Shown here: positions 31,953-41,138 of the stretch, one piece after another
How positions within the stretch are numbered: the stretch's first letter is position 1
How the letters are laid out: each line of letters opens with the position of its first letter
Source of the DNA: Pontiellaceae bacterium B1224
GTDB taxonomy: Bacteria > Verrucomicrobiota > Kiritimatiellia > Kiritimatiellales > Pontiellaceae
Length of the DNA: 64,000 bases
NCBI GenBank assembly: GCA_029432815.1
Contig: JAROBA010000016.1
Location: 50,983-114,982, forward strand
Reading direction: 5' to 3'
The notes under the pieces: model-generated
The model's input: only the letters and a program-made list of their open reading frames with translations
What the model was told of the DNA's origin: nothing
Databases searched by the model: none
Translations under genes and position numbers: made by a program

Positions 31953-33836
31953 ATGACAACCAAGTTGGATAGGTATTTGGAGGCTTTTGTGAAAAAGACG
32001 CTGAAGAAGCAACTCGGTTTACTGGATGTTTATGCGATATGTATCGGGGCGATGATCAGCTCCGGGCTTTTTGTGCTGCCGGGCATTGCCGCGGCGAAGG
32101 TGGGGCCTGCGGTGATCGTTGCCTACCTGCTTTCCGGACTGCTGATGATTCCCGCCATGCTCTCCATGGCGGAAATGGCGACGGCCATGCCGCGCGCCGG
32201 CGGAACCTATTTTTTTGTCAGCCGTAGCCTCGGGGGTATGTCTGGAACGATCGAGGGCGTGGGAGACTGGTTTGCTCTGATCTTGAAAACGAGTATCGCG
32301 CTGCTCGGTCTCGGCGCCTACCTTTCCTTCTACGTTAACTTGCCCATGCAGCTGGTCGCTATCATCGGTGGATTGGTGTTCATGGGCACCAACATCGTCG
32401 GTGCAAAGGAGACAACCCGACTTCAGGTTGTCATGGTGGCCGGACTGTTGGTGATCCTTGTCTTCCTCATTGTCAAGGGCGCACCGATCGTGGAGCGGAC
32501 GCAATACACCCCCTTTGCGCCGCACGGATGGGGAGCTGTATTGCCGACCGCCGGGCTGGTATTCATCAGCTACATCGGACTGACCAAGGTCGCCAGCGTG
32601 GCCGAGGAGGTAAGAAACCCCGGCCGCAATATACCGCTGGGTATGTTTCTTTCGCTGCTGTCGATCCTCGTTTTATATGGTGCAGTTGTGGCTGTGGTTG
32701 TGGGTATTGTTCCGGCGGAGCATCTGTATAAAAGCCTGACCCCGTTGAGTGATGCGGCAGGCATTGCTATCGGCCCAATCGGGATGCTTCTGATCAACCT
32801 TGCCGCGGCACTAGCGTTTGCCACAACGGCCAACGCCGGAATCATGTCCGGCAGCCGCTACCTGCTGGCCATGAGCCGCGACCGCGTCATCCCGCATTCG
32901 TTTTCGCGCTTCTGCAGGTTCAGAACCCCGCTCAATGCCATCCTGCTCACCTCGGCCGTGATTCTGCTCATTGTCTCCATGGCCGGGCTTGAACGCATCG
33001 CCAAGCTTGCCAGCACCTTCCAGTTGCTGGTGTTCGCCTTCGTCAACATATCCGTGATCGTCATGCGCGAAAGCGGCATCAAGAGCTACGACCCCGGCTT
33101 CAAGAGCCCGCTCTATCCCTGGATGCAGATTATCGGCATTCTGATCTCCGTGGTGCTCATTCCCGAAATGGGGCTTCTCTCGAGCATTTTTGCCATGGGG
33201 CTCGTGGCACTGGGAGTCATCTGGCACACCCTCTATGTCCGGCCCCGCGTGGAGCCCCGCGTCGGTGCGGTGGCCAAAATGGCGGAGCGGCTGGGCGAGC
33301 GGCTGCTCGAACGTGATGCCGATGCGATGGGGCTGCGCACTGAGCTCCGGCAGATCATGAAAGAACGCGGACTGCGCGATAAAGATCCGTTTCGCAGTGT
33401 GGTGGAAGCTGCCGATTTTATTGAGGTCGATGGAGAGGCCGACTGCGAAGAAGTCATCCGTCGTGGTGCGGGACTCTTGGCCGAACAGAGTGGTATTTCC
33501 CGCGATCTTATTCTGGGTGCTTTACTGGAGCGTAATCGGCTCGGTGAAACACCGGCCGGTGCCGGGGTGGCTTTGCCGCACCTGCTGCTCAACGATGTGA
33601 AAGGATTTTATCTGGTCGCAGCCCGCAGTATCCAAGGGTTGGAATTTCCCATGTCCGGGCAGCCAATTCATGCAGTATTTCTGTTATTGGGTGATCGAAG
33701 CAACCCGACGACACACCTTCGTTTTCTCGCGGAAATCGCTCGGCGCGCCGAAAATCCGGATTTTATTCCAAAGTGGATTGGTGCGGCAGAAGTATCCAAT
33801 TTGGCGGAGCTGTTGCTTAACGCTGGTAAGGATTAA
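31953..33836 (+). CDS. APC-family amino-acid transporter fused to a PTS EIIA (type-2) domain
   Basis: A 627-residue inner-membrane protein. Residues about 15-430 hold around 12 membrane helices and the APC start signature (YAICIGAMISSGLFVLPGIAAAKVGPAVIVAYLLSG). After a charged linker, residues about 470-625 are an EIIA-Fru/Ntr-like domain: DPFRSVVEAADFIEVDGEADCEEVIRRGAGLLAEQSG, then GVALPHLLLNDVKGFYLVAAR. The His in ALPH is the phosphorylatable one in that family. The fusion suggests transport gated by PTS phosphorylation (inference). ATG 31953 is preferred; GTG 31989 is possible. Confidence 0.85.
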   Translation: MTTKLDRYLEAFVKKTLKKQLGLLDVYAICIGAMISSGLFVLPGIAAAKVGPAVIVAYLLSGLLMIPAMLSMAEMATAMPRAGGTYFFVSRSLGGMSGTIEGVGDWFALILKTSIALLGLGAYLSFYVNLPMQLVAIIGGLVFMGTNIVGAKETTRLQVVMVAGLLVILVFLIVKGAPIVERTQYTPFAPHGWGAVLPTAGLVFISYIGLTKVASVAEEVRNPGRNIPLGMFLSLLSILVLYGAVVAVVVGIVPAEHLYKSLTPLSDAAGIAIGPIGMLLINLAAALAFATTANAGIMSGSRYLLAMSRDRVIPHSFSRFCRFRTPLNAILLTSAVILLIVSMAGLERIAKLASTFQLLVFAFVNISVIVMRESGIKSYDPGFKSPLYPWMQIIGILISVVLIPEMGLLSSIFAMGLVALGVIWHTLYVRPRVEPRVGAVAKMAERLGERLLERDADAMGLRTELRQIMKERGLRDKDPFRSVVEAADFIEVDGEADCEEVIRRGAGLLAEQSGISRDLILGALLERNRLGETPAGAGVALPHLLLNDVKGFYLVAARSIQGLEFPMSGQPIHAVFLLLGDRSNPTTHLRFLAEIARRAENPDFIPKWIGAAEVSNLAELLLNAGKD

Positions 33837-33854
33837 ACAAGAAGATAAATATGT

Positions 33855-35393
33855 TTATTTGCGCGTTTCGATGAAGTCATTCCAAAGGTTGGAATCAATG
33901 TGAAAAGACAGAAGGGTGTCGGGACGCAGGCCATAATATTCCGTGAGGAAGGCTGCGGAGTCTGTTTCAAAATCAACCGGAGCAATGATGAGGTCAGGTT
34001 TAACTTCTCCGGGTACTTCCAGAGCATCGGTCCAGTATCCAATGTTTGGAAACTTCCGCAGATAAAAGGGCAGGGGCCACATTGAATCCGGTTTGGCGAT
34101 CACCTGAATGTAGAGATTGTTTCCTTTTGGGCTGACCGCTTCCAGGTCGGCAATACGGTTCACGAGGTTTTTAAAGTCGGGCGAGGTGTGGGCATAGACA
34201 TAGGGGTTGCGGTAGTCGGCGGCATAGCGGTAGACGGTGCGGTGCGCCAGCTGGTAGGTAGCATAGACCGGGTAAACAAACAGCAGCAGGATTAAGATCC
34301 GGACAAATCGAACGGCGCTGCGAATGGTGATTTTGTCATTGCAACAGTTCATTATTGAAGCCAGTCCGATGCCTGCCAGCAGAATCCAGCCAAGCAGGAA
34401 AGAGAGGATGCACCAGGGGGTTTTATAGGGGAGCACTGAGTAAATCGCTGTCAGCAGCAGCGTATAGAACATGATATAGCGAGCCAGTCCGATATCAGTA
34501 TTCTGCGGAAGTTTCTTTCGGATGATTGCCACACAACCCAGTAAACCCAGTCCGAAAGTCAGCCCTTCGCTCCAGCGCGGGCCGCCTTCAAATCGATAAA
34601 TGGTTAGCATCCGAAGATAATAGTTCCATGGGTGCACGTGTTCGGTTTCGGCGCCGCTCCCGCGCGCTGCATAACCTTTAAAGGCCAGGAGCGCTTCCAG
34701 CGGTCCGTTCAGGTTGGAGAGGAACGATGAAAACAGTACGTATGCAACCAGGGCCGCGCAAACGAGGGCCAGGACGAGATTCTTGAGCGGCAGATGGGAG
34801 GCCCGTGCCAGAATTGCGCAGATGATTGATGCGCCGGCCAGTGCGGCGAATGAGAGCACGGCGGTCTCCTTGGTGGCAAACATGAGCCCGGCTGAAATGC
34901 CGCAGACCACCGCCCAGCGCCGTGATCCGCTTTTAATGGAAAGCCAGCCGGATGCAATGGTCAGCAAGGTGAAGACGACCAGCAGCATTTCCTGAATATA
35001 AAACCGGCTGTAATAGGCCATGGCTGGCGAAATGGCGACGAATAGAGCGGACGCGAGCACGGCAAGACATCCTATGCCGGAACGAAGCAGGGGAATGCAG
35101 AGGATTAGCAGCATCCCGAAAACTGCCGGCAACGCTCGGTAGGTAATTTCCGTGGATTCTTCAAAAGAGGAAACTCCGGTGAGTCTGGCAATCGGGAGGG
35201 TCAGATAATACAGCGTAGGTCCGTGGTGATCGTCCGCATCGTATTCGTAGGTGCCTTCATCCAGCAGGAGACCGAAGCGGTAGGCCTGATTGGCCTCATC
35301 GTGATGTAGCGGCCGATCAGCCAGTTGTGGAACACGCAGCGAGAGGCCCGCAAATAGGATCAATAGAAATGCAATGGGCATCCACTTATTCAT
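33855..35393 (-). CDS. Agl23-like (TIGR03663) membrane glycosyltransferase/flippase-associated protein
   Basis: A 512-residue polytopic protein, ATG 35393 behind AAGGAG. Its start FAGLSLRVPQLADRPLHHDEANQAYRFGLLLDEGTYEYDADDHHGPTLYYLTLPIARLTG has the D-E acidic pair of GT-C enzymes (DEAN near residue 32) and the HHGPTLYYL signature of the flippase activity-associated Agl23-like family. Residues 90-420 form about ten membrane helices; a soluble C-terminal domain follows. It probably transfers sugars from a lipid carrier in the periplasm. The glycan is unknown. An iterated palindrome sits within its last codons. Confidence 0.75.
   Translation of the reverse strand: MNKWMPIAFLLILFAGLSLRVPQLADRPLHHDEANQAYRFGLLLDEGTYEYDADDHHGPTLYYLTLPIARLTGVSSFEESTEITYRALPAVFGMLLILCIPLLRSGIGCLAVLASALFVAISPAMAYYSRFYIQEMLLVVFTLLTIASGWLSIKSGSRRWAVVCGISAGLMFATKETAVLSFAALAGASIICAILARASHLPLKNLVLALVCAALVAYVLFSSFLSNLNGPLEALLAFKGYAARGSGAETEHVHPWNYYLRMLTIYRFEGGPRWSEGLTFGLGLLGCVAIIRKKLPQNTDIGLARYIMFYTLLLTAIYSVLPYKTPWCILSFLLGWILLAGIGLASIMNCCNDKITIRSAVRFVRILILLLFVYPVYATYQLAHRTVYRYAADYRNPYVYAHTSPDFKNLVNRIADLEAVSPKGNNLYIQVIAKPDSMWPLPFYLRKFPNIGYWTDALEVPGEVKPDLIIAPVDFETDSAAFLTEYYGLRPDTLLSFHIDSNLWNDFIETRK
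33880..33894. repeat. Iterated palindrome TTCCAA-AGG-TTGGAA
   Basis: Perfect copy in the last codons of the Agl23-like gene. Confidence 0.85.
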
Positions 35394-35411
35394 AAGGAGA
35401 AGATAGACATT

Positions 35412-35426
35412 TTCCAACGATTGGAA
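35412..35426. repeat. Iterated palindrome TTCCAA-CGA-TTGGAA
   Basis: Perfect copy between the Agl23-like gene and the terminator of the gene above it. Confidence 0.9.
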
Positions 35427-35459
35427 ATAAAAAACCCGGAGGCGCATGCCATCCGGGTT
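35427..35459 (-). terminator. Intrinsic terminator of the discoidin-like gene
   Basis: On the minus strand, AACCCGGA (from 35459) and TCCGGGTT (to 35433) form an 8-bp stem, followed by TTTTTTATTT. Confidence 0.8.
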
Positions 35460-35481
35460 TCATGATGAGGTTGATCCGGGC

Positions 35482-36135
35482 TTATTTCCCGAAAACTTCA
35501 ACCTCGATGTAGTGGTTCATATCTGAACCGGTGCTGCCGTTGGAATACAAACGAACGAATTGACCTGTCACACCTTTGGCATCGATCAGTTTCCCTTTGT
35601 TGGTCTCGATGTACTCTTTGTCTTTTCCCACGCCGAGCCCGGCCGAGTTGTCGTGATCGTTATTGAAGAGCGTCTGAACGTTTTCAATAAAGTCGGCATC
35701 ATCAGCAATTTGAATGATTACATCCCGATACGCACGTGCCTGAGCATGATAGTGCCACAGGGCCACAGCATAGATATCTTTCTTTGCACCGAGATCGATC
35801 TGTACCCACTGTACGCCCGGGCCCAGTTCAACATAGGAACCGTCTGCGCCGTCTTTATCGCCATCGCTGATATACTCGAGCTCGCCGATCACGGGGAAAT
35901 CATCGGAGCCGGTAACTTCCATTTCTTCGGCAACATTCACGGTGCCGGCAGGAACCATGATTTCCGGAACCGTAGCTTTGCGTTCCAGGTTTGGGGTTTT
36001 AATGCTTTTCGGTGTTCCTGCAAAAAGCGGCTTAGGTAGCTCGAGCTCCAGCTTTTCCATTTCTTCGGCAACTGCGGTGCCGACAAAAGTCGCTATAAGT
36101 GTCGCAACCGTTATAAATTTTAATTGATGTTTCAT
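35482..36135 (-). CDS. Secreted discoidin/F5-8C-like protein
   Basis: A 217-residue protein with signal peptide (LKFITVATLIATFVGTAVAEE). The body is a beta-sandwich-like pattern: EYISDGDKDGADGSYVELGPGVQWVQIDLGAKKDIYAVALWHYHAQARAYRDVIIQIADD, then KGVTGQFVRLYSNGS, as in F5/8 type C (CBM32-like) domains. It probably binds a carbohydrate or surface ligand outside the cell. It is alone on its transcript, since it has a terminator downstream and ApbE follows in the upstream direction after an 84-base gap. Confidence 0.65.
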   Translation of the reverse strand: MKHQLKFITVATLIATFVGTAVAEEMEKLELELPKPLFAGTPKSIKTPNLERKATVPEIMVPAGTVNVAEEMEVTGSDDFPVIGELEYISDGDKDGADGSYVELGPGVQWVQIDLGAKKDIYAVALWHYHAQARAYRDVIIQIADDADFIENVQTLFNNDHDNSAGLGVGKDKEYIETNKGKLIDAKGVTGQFVRLYSNGSTGSDMNHYIEVEVFGK

Positions 36136-36219
36136 ATTCCAGTTCTCCAATAAAAGAGCGGGGGGTCTACTCCGCCGTTGTTAGATGTCTTCTACATAAA
36201 ACGCTGGGCGTTGTAAATT

Positions 36220-37020
36220 TCAGACACCGATTTTTACTAATGATTTGTCCTGTTTAACTACAAATGCCGTGGTCTGCGGTTCTGTCCTGCATAGCTGCTC
36301 AATCTTTCCCTGCTCCATCATCATAAAGGCCGTTGATAGCGCATCAGAAACCGCCGCAGACGGATGAATGGCCCAGGCCGCCAAATGACGCCGCGCCGGC
36401 TTTCCCGTTTTCGGGTTAATGATGTGGTCACCCTTCACCTCGGTACCGGAACCGCTAAGAGCCTGATTTTTGAGGGTGACTTTAGTGAGATCGACCTTTT
36501 CACCCCAAGGGCCGCCAACACCGATATCCCAATTTTTCCCGAGCGCAAGCACCGTGCTGGTGCCGCCGTTTATAACCGCGTCTTCAACATCCCAATCTTT
36601 TAGAATTTCCGCGGTCTGATCAATTGCATAACCCTTGCCGATACCGCCGAGGTTGATTTCGCCTTTGCCGCCTTTTTTCCAACCTACGGAAAAATTCGGC
36701 CGATCAATTTCCAACCATTGGAAACCCGTTCCAAGGGTTGGATCAAACAGCCCGCCCGAAACCCGATAGGCCCAGACCGTGCGTTCAAGGCATTCGAGCG
36801 TTTCAATGGCAACACGGATCGACTCGCCCGGCCCAAGCAGATTCACCTGCCCGATATCGCTCCGCGCATCGTATTTATTCAGCAGATCATTAATCCGGTC
36901 GATCTCGCGAAACACAGCCCCCGAAGCCTGCCGGGCATATTCCTGCTCCTGCCCAACAATGATCACCTCAAACTCGGTGGTCATGGCCTCGTATTTAAAA
37001 CTGTGCTGCGAATCGCTCAT
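36220..37020 (-). CDS. apbE: FAD:protein FMN transferase (ApbE)
   Basis: A 266-residue protein. It carries the family's TTEFEVIIVG...REIDRINDLLNKYDARSDIGQVN, then GKGEINLGGIGKGYAIDQTAEIL, GGTSTVLALGKNWDIGVGGPWG and HIINPKTGKPARRHLAAWAIHPSAAVSDALSTAFMMME. It attaches FMN to Thr/Ser of a target flavoprotein, in a Mg2+-dependent reaction. No obvious signal peptide. Eleven bases after the cytochrome gene, so likely same operon, but no FMN-binding-domain target gene is visible here. Two iterated palindromes or near-copies (36709, 36729) lie inside. Confidence 0.9.
   Translation of the reverse strand: MSDSQHSFKYEAMTTEFEVIIVGQEQEYARQASGAVFREIDRINDLLNKYDARSDIGQVNLLGPGESIRVAIETLECLERTVWAYRVSGGLFDPTLGTGFQWLEIDRPNFSVGWKKGGKGEINLGGIGKGYAIDQTAEILKDWDVEDAVINGGTSTVLALGKNWDIGVGGPWGEKVDLTKVTLKNQALSGSGTEVKGDHIINPKTGKPARRHLAAWAIHPSAAVSDALSTAFMMMEQGKIEQLCRTEPQTTAFVVKQDKSLVKIGV
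36709..36723. repeat. Iterated palindrome TTCCAA-CCA-TTGGAA
   Basis: Perfect copy in apbE; a one-mismatch copy follows at 36729-36743. Confidence 0.85.
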
Positions 37021-37031
37021 TGCGTTCTTCG

Positions 37032-39518
37032 TTATTTCTTCTTCGCAGTTGCTGAGCCCATGATTGCGGCGACGATGCTGAGGACGGCGGCGATGCGGTG
37101 GATCACAATCGCTAGATGTTGGCCGTGGGTTCCAAGGATTGGAAACATCGCAACCAGCACACTCAGAATCAGTACAATGCCGCAGATGAGTAATAGCCAG
37201 AACCAGGGGCCGCCGGATTTAATTTTCAATACCGCATAAACCAGCAGCGACACCGCATAGAGCGCGCCGAAACCGACATGGCTCAGCAGCGGGAAGCCGC
37301 CCAGCGAAGGCTTGATCGGCCAGCCGAACAGGAAGCCGGTAATGATCAGAACCAGCATGGACGCCATCATCACAATCCGAACCGGTGTCAGTGCAATCCG
37401 CTTTTCGTCGACCTTGGTGACCAGCTTGTAAATCAGTGGCAACCCAACCGCCAAAGCGAGCAGGGCCAGCAGAATGGCAACATTGCTCAACAGGCATTTG
37501 AACATTTTCCGAACTGTGAAGGTGCTGCCGAACAGTTTATTGAAGCTGCCTCCAACTTCCTGGAATTCATGCATCGTAACCATTTTCGCCCGGTCGGTCA
37601 GCAGGGGGCCGGTGGCGGTAACATTGCCAAATAGGAAGGTCGAATCTGAGGCGTGGCATTCCTGGCAGGTCTTTGCGCCGAGCGACTGTGCCGTGCCGCG
37701 CACATCGTGGCCGATAGCCCAGGAAACGGGCTCGGCGGCTTCGTCATCCGAATCCACCAGCGAATCGCCGTCGAGCTCGAACTTCCGACCATTGGAAATA
37801 TAACTTGCGCCGTTTCCGAGTTTCTGAAGCATCAGCATAACCTGTTCTTCGTTGAAACTTTTGGTGCTTCCAACGGTATCAACAACTGCGTTTTCGGCAA
37901 ATTCGGAAACCAAAGGCTGACCATCCTTTGTGTACCAGCCATCGACCAGCGAGGAGTTGGTTCCTTGAAGATATCCGTCTGTGCCAAGCATAAACTGCAT
38001 GCCCTGTTTAACCACGCTGATTTCGAGCGGTTTCAGGGCTGTGAAAACATCGAGAATCGCACCTTCGGCATCGTATTCCACAGTTTCGGCTTTCACATCA
38101 AACTCCGGAATAGTGGAAACCAGATTGGATTCGGTTTGCCAAACCCACGCTAAATCAAGATCGGTTTCTCCCGTGAGGTCGAGCCCTCCATCCATATTCA
38201 GGGCATAGGTATTCCCGCTGGAAACAAACAGGGGTGTGCCAAGCGCACTTTCGGCGTTGGCGAACTGGCTGAGTATTGTTCCGATCTGTTGCGGCGCATC
38301 GAGAATTCCGACTGCCGCCTCAGCCACGATTTCTTCGGGAAGCGGGTTGCCGTCGGCATCGGCCCAGAAGGCCGGCCACATCATGCGGCGGGGTTCAATT
38401 TTGCCTTCGTCGTTGCGCACATAAACCGGTTCAACGATGAACGGCGATTCGGTATACCACTGCGCCCTGCCATAGATGCCGAGGTTGTTGGCGCGCGAGG
38501 TACGAACCAGCTGAGGCTCCTCCGAAGGTTGGAGACCGGAGTGGCAGGCCGTACAGGTGAGTTCCTCAAAGTGAACGGGCGGTAATCCTTTGTGATGAGC
38601 AATCGGTGCGCCGAGCTGACCGGCAATTAAACCGTCATCGGTATGACAGGCTGCACAGCTCATCGTTTCGGTGGTGCCGCGCAAAATCTGATGGTCTTCA
38701 CCATTTTTATGGCAGTCCACACAGGAGAGTCCGGCGGCCGCATGCACATCGCCGGGCACATCCATGCGCTGCGCGGTGACGGGATGGCTGGAATGGCACT
38801 GCAGACAGTTTTTATCCTGCGGTTCACCAATGTCGAACCACATACGATGTTTGGAATCGAACAGCGTCGTATCGTAATCGACGGTTGGGGGAACACGATA
38901 GGTGTGGTCGTCGGGATTTCCCCCCATATGAATATCCCACCAGTCGGGCAGACGTGAGGCCATACCGCCGACTTCTCCCATACCGGAGGCGGCCGTGGCT
39001 GCCCATCGGAAGTTTTCACGGCCGATCTGTTTGGCCCATTCGGTCATATCCTGACGATAGGACTGGTTATGGCAGGCCAGACAGTTCATTTCGAGGCCGC
39101 CGGAAATATCCCAGCGCGAATCGGGATCGGCCAGTTTATCGACCGGATCGCTGATGCCGCCGCCAGGCAGATGACTGCCGAAGCGCTTCGTGAATTCCCA
39201 GGCGGTCAGGTTCATTCGTTCGGCCGGAATTTGAACGCCGGTCGTTTCATCGACCACAATCCACGGTTCGCCGGGCCGACCGCCCAGGACGCCGCTGAAG
39301 TGGGTGCCGCCCTGGATTTCGTCGTAGTTGTGGCACGCGCCGCAGGTCATCCGCGCCGAAAACGGCATGGCGTCGGGCACGGAGGAAACAATCGAATTTC
39401 CTTCCTCGTCGCTCAACGGGATTCGGTGAACGGGCAGTGTTCTGCTTCCATCAAAGTGGCTGGCGAAAACAGAAACTGCTGTTCCAAGGATTGGAAGTAT
39501 CAGCAGTCGTTTTTTCAT
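37032..39518 (-). CDS. Heptaheme c-type cytochrome with C-terminal membrane domain
   Basis: An 828-residue protein with a signal peptide. Seven CxxCH heme sites are visible: CGACH, CLACH, CLQCH, CVDCH, CAACH, CTACH and CQECH, six in the N-terminal 330 residues and one near 600. The C-terminus has about four hydrophobic helices (LLSNVAILLALLALAVGLPLIY onward) ending with basic residues. It probably passes electrons between the membrane and periplasm. It overlaps the upstream oxidoreductase gene by ATGA and precedes apbE, which suggests a redox operon. The electron partners are not shown. Confidence 0.8.
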   Translation of the reverse strand: MKKRLLILPILGTAVSVFASHFDGSRTLPVHRIPLSDEEGNSIVSSVPDAMPFSARMTCGACHNYDEIQGGTHFSGVLGGRPGEPWIVVDETTGVQIPAERMNLTAWEFTKRFGSHLPGGGISDPVDKLADPDSRWDISGGLEMNCLACHNQSYRQDMTEWAKQIGRENFRWAATAASGMGEVGGMASRLPDWWDIHMGGNPDDHTYRVPPTVDYDTTLFDSKHRMWFDIGEPQDKNCLQCHSSHPVTAQRMDVPGDVHAAAGLSCVDCHKNGEDHQILRGTTETMSCAACHTDDGLIAGQLGAPIAHHKGLPPVHFEELTCTACHSGLQPSEEPQLVRTSRANNLGIYGRAQWYTESPFIVEPVYVRNDEGKIEPRRMMWPAFWADADGNPLPEEIVAEAAVGILDAPQQIGTILSQFANAESALGTPLFVSSGNTYALNMDGGLDLTGETDLDLAWVWQTESNLVSTIPEFDVKAETVEYDAEGAILDVFTALKPLEISVVKQGMQFMLGTDGYLQGTNSSLVDGWYTKDGQPLVSEFAENAVVDTVGSTKSFNEEQVMLMLQKLGNGASYISNGRKFELDGDSLVDSDDEAAEPVSWAIGHDVRGTAQSLGAKTCQECHASDSTFLFGNVTATGPLLTDRAKMVTMHEFQEVGGSFNKLFGSTFTVRKMFKCLLSNVAILLALLALAVGLPLIYKLVTKVDEKRIALTPVRIVMMASMLVLIITGFLFGWPIKPSLGGFPLLSHVGFGALYAVSLLVYAVLKIKSGGPWFWLLLICGIVLILSVLVAMFPILGTHGQHLAIVIHRIAAVLSIVAAIMGSATAKKK
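37130..37144. repeat. Iterated palindrome TTCCAA-GGA-TTGGAA
   Basis: Perfect copy in the cytochrome gene, membrane-helix part. Confidence 0.85.
39482..39496. repeat. Iterated palindrome TTCCAA-GGA-TTGGAA
   Basis: Perfect copy in the signal-peptide codons of the cytochrome gene. Confidence 0.85.
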
Positions 39519-40852
39519 GCGTGGAAGTCCGAAGGTTTAAAGATGATTTTTTCGTTCGTGGCAACGGCACGGTTGACGGCCAATACGGCAACAGCCGTTT
39601 CATAGCCGGTTTCTCCGGGGCAGTTGAGCGGGGTGCCGTAGCGGATGGCATTGAAAAAGTTTTCCAGATGCGGTTGGTGAGCCGGCTTGGTCAGCTCGAT
39701 CGGCAGGGGCCAGGCTCCGGCGGCGGCGGTCACCCGAACATCGACTGCTACGTTTTTGGTGGAGGCCTGCTTGATTGGCGCAGCTACTTTTTTGATGAGG
39801 CCCTGCACCGCATAATTATCCCATTCCGGGGCGTGGGCTTCGCGCAGGGCCGAGTTGCCCTGTTGCGGAACCTCGGCAATTTCTATGGTGCCTTCGGATC
39901 CGCGGAAGGCTTCCGAAAAGCCCCGGTGTCCGGTCGTGGTCTGTGTTTCGTAGAACGCGCGCGCCATGCCGTCGGGCGTGTCGTATTCATAGATGGCCAT
40001 TACGTTGTCGTACCATTCGCGATGACTGTAAAAATCGGTGCCGCCGGAAGCAATCACGGAGCTGGGATTAACCCCCCAGACCCATTCAAAGAGATCAATT
40101 TGATGTGAGCCGAGGTCGACGATCGGACCGCCGCCATATTTTTTATACCAGCGCCAGTTGCGGAATTCAGTCATGGAGTTGTAGCCGTATTTATCGAGCG
40201 TGGCGGCATCCATTTCATACTTTGCCGGCCAGCCGATATCGTCTGCTTTGGCACGGTTCCATTGGGCGGTGGCGGTGGTTACCCGGCCGATCAGTTTGGT
40301 TTCGTGAATCAGGGTTTCCACCGCGTGGATATAGCGCGGGTTGGAGCGGCGCTGGTGGCCGATCTGCAGCAGCTTTCCGGTGGTTTTGGCGGTGTGCACC
40401 ATGCTCGCCGCTTTTTCGAGGGTGTTCGCCATTTCCTTTTCAGAATAGACGTGGAGCCCTGCATTCAGGCAGGCATTGGTGTGCTCGGCATGCACCCAGT
40501 CGGGGGAGGCTACAATGACCGCATCCAGATTTTCGGTCTCGCTGGCCAGCATTTCTTTATAATCCTCGTAGACATTCACTTCGTGACCGTACTTTTTTAG
40601 ATAGCGTTCAGCATACCGCTGGGAATAGTTCCATATGTCGCACACGGCAACAAAGCGAATACCGGGAATGCGCAGGCAGGATTCCGTCAGAATGCGCCCC
40701 TGCGCCCCGACACCGATAACGGCAATATTCAGCTGGTCCGGATTCTTTTTGGCCGAAAGTTCGGCGTTTTCAATCGCGCGGGCTTTAAGCGTCGCCAGCA
40801 TCGTGCCAGCGATGGCTGCTGTTTGTATAAAGTGGTTACGATTCATGTCCAT
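39515..40852 (-). CDS. Gfo/Idh/MocA-family oxidoreductase, exported
   Basis: A 445-residue protein. The first 35 residues (NRNHFIQTAAIAGTMLATLKARA) look like a signal sequence, without a clean twin-arginine. The Rossmann part is LNIAVIGVGAQGRILTESCLRIPGIRFVAVCDIW. The EK motif of the family is YSEKEMANTLEKAASM, the catalytic-type His lies in DLGSHQIDLFEWVWG, and the C-terminal beta-sheet domain follows. It probably oxidises or reduces a sugar in the periplasm with bound NAD(P). It is first in the operon with the heptaheme cytochrome. Start 40852 or 40846. Confidence 0.85.
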   Translation of the reverse strand: MDMNRNHFIQTAAIAGTMLATLKARAIENAELSAKKNPDQLNIAVIGVGAQGRILTESCLRIPGIRFVAVCDIWNYSQRYAERYLKKYGHEVNVYEDYKEMLASETENLDAVIVASPDWVHAEHTNACLNAGLHVYSEKEMANTLEKAASMVHTAKTTGKLLQIGHQRRSNPRYIHAVETLIHETKLIGRVTTATAQWNRAKADDIGWPAKYEMDAATLDKYGYNSMTEFRNWRWYKKYGGGPIVDLGSHQIDLFEWVWGVNPSSVIASGGTDFYSHREWYDNVMAIYEYDTPDGMARAFYETQTTTGHRGFSEAFRGSEGTIEIAEVPQQGNSALREAHAPEWDNYAVQGLIKKVAAPIKQASTKNVAVDVRVTAAAGAWPLPIELTKPAHQPHLENFFNAIRYGTPLNCPGETGYETAVAVLAVNRAVATNEKIIFKPSDFHA

Positions 40853-41089
40853 ATCTATATCCTGGATAATTTGTGGAATTAATTAACAAACTCTCTTTTT
40901 ACTGCGGTTTTTGCTCCTCTTCAACAAAAAACACTGGATCTTTCCATGTCAGGTCACGACGGGGCATTTCTTGTATTTAAGCCGAAGAAATTAGACCCAT
41001 TTCCAGTAAATGTCTTGTAAAATAAACGCTACGAATTGTACAAAACGGACAACTCCTAGGTGGAAATGGCGAGCGAGAATAACATCAGA
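40853..41089. other. Divergent intergenic region before the repeat-delimited module
   Basis: AT-rich region between the minus-strand oxidoreductase and repeat R1. It holds a 13-codon ORF at 41066-41107 (AGGTGG SD upstream) that ends ...ILNSD-stop inside R1, matching how the larger genes of this module end. Confidence 0.45.
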
Positions 41090-41131
41090 ATATTAAATTC
41101 AGATTGACGATCGACAATCTGAATTTAATAT
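41090..41131. repeat. Module repeat R1 (left end)
   Basis: 17-bp perfect inverted arms (41090-41106 and 41115-41131; outer sequence ATATTAAATTC) flank ACGATCGA. It contains the motif GATTGACGATCG shared by all five repeats. The right arm ends seven bases before the PaaX-like start codon. Confidence 0.9.
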
Positions 41132-41138
41132 CTAGGAC

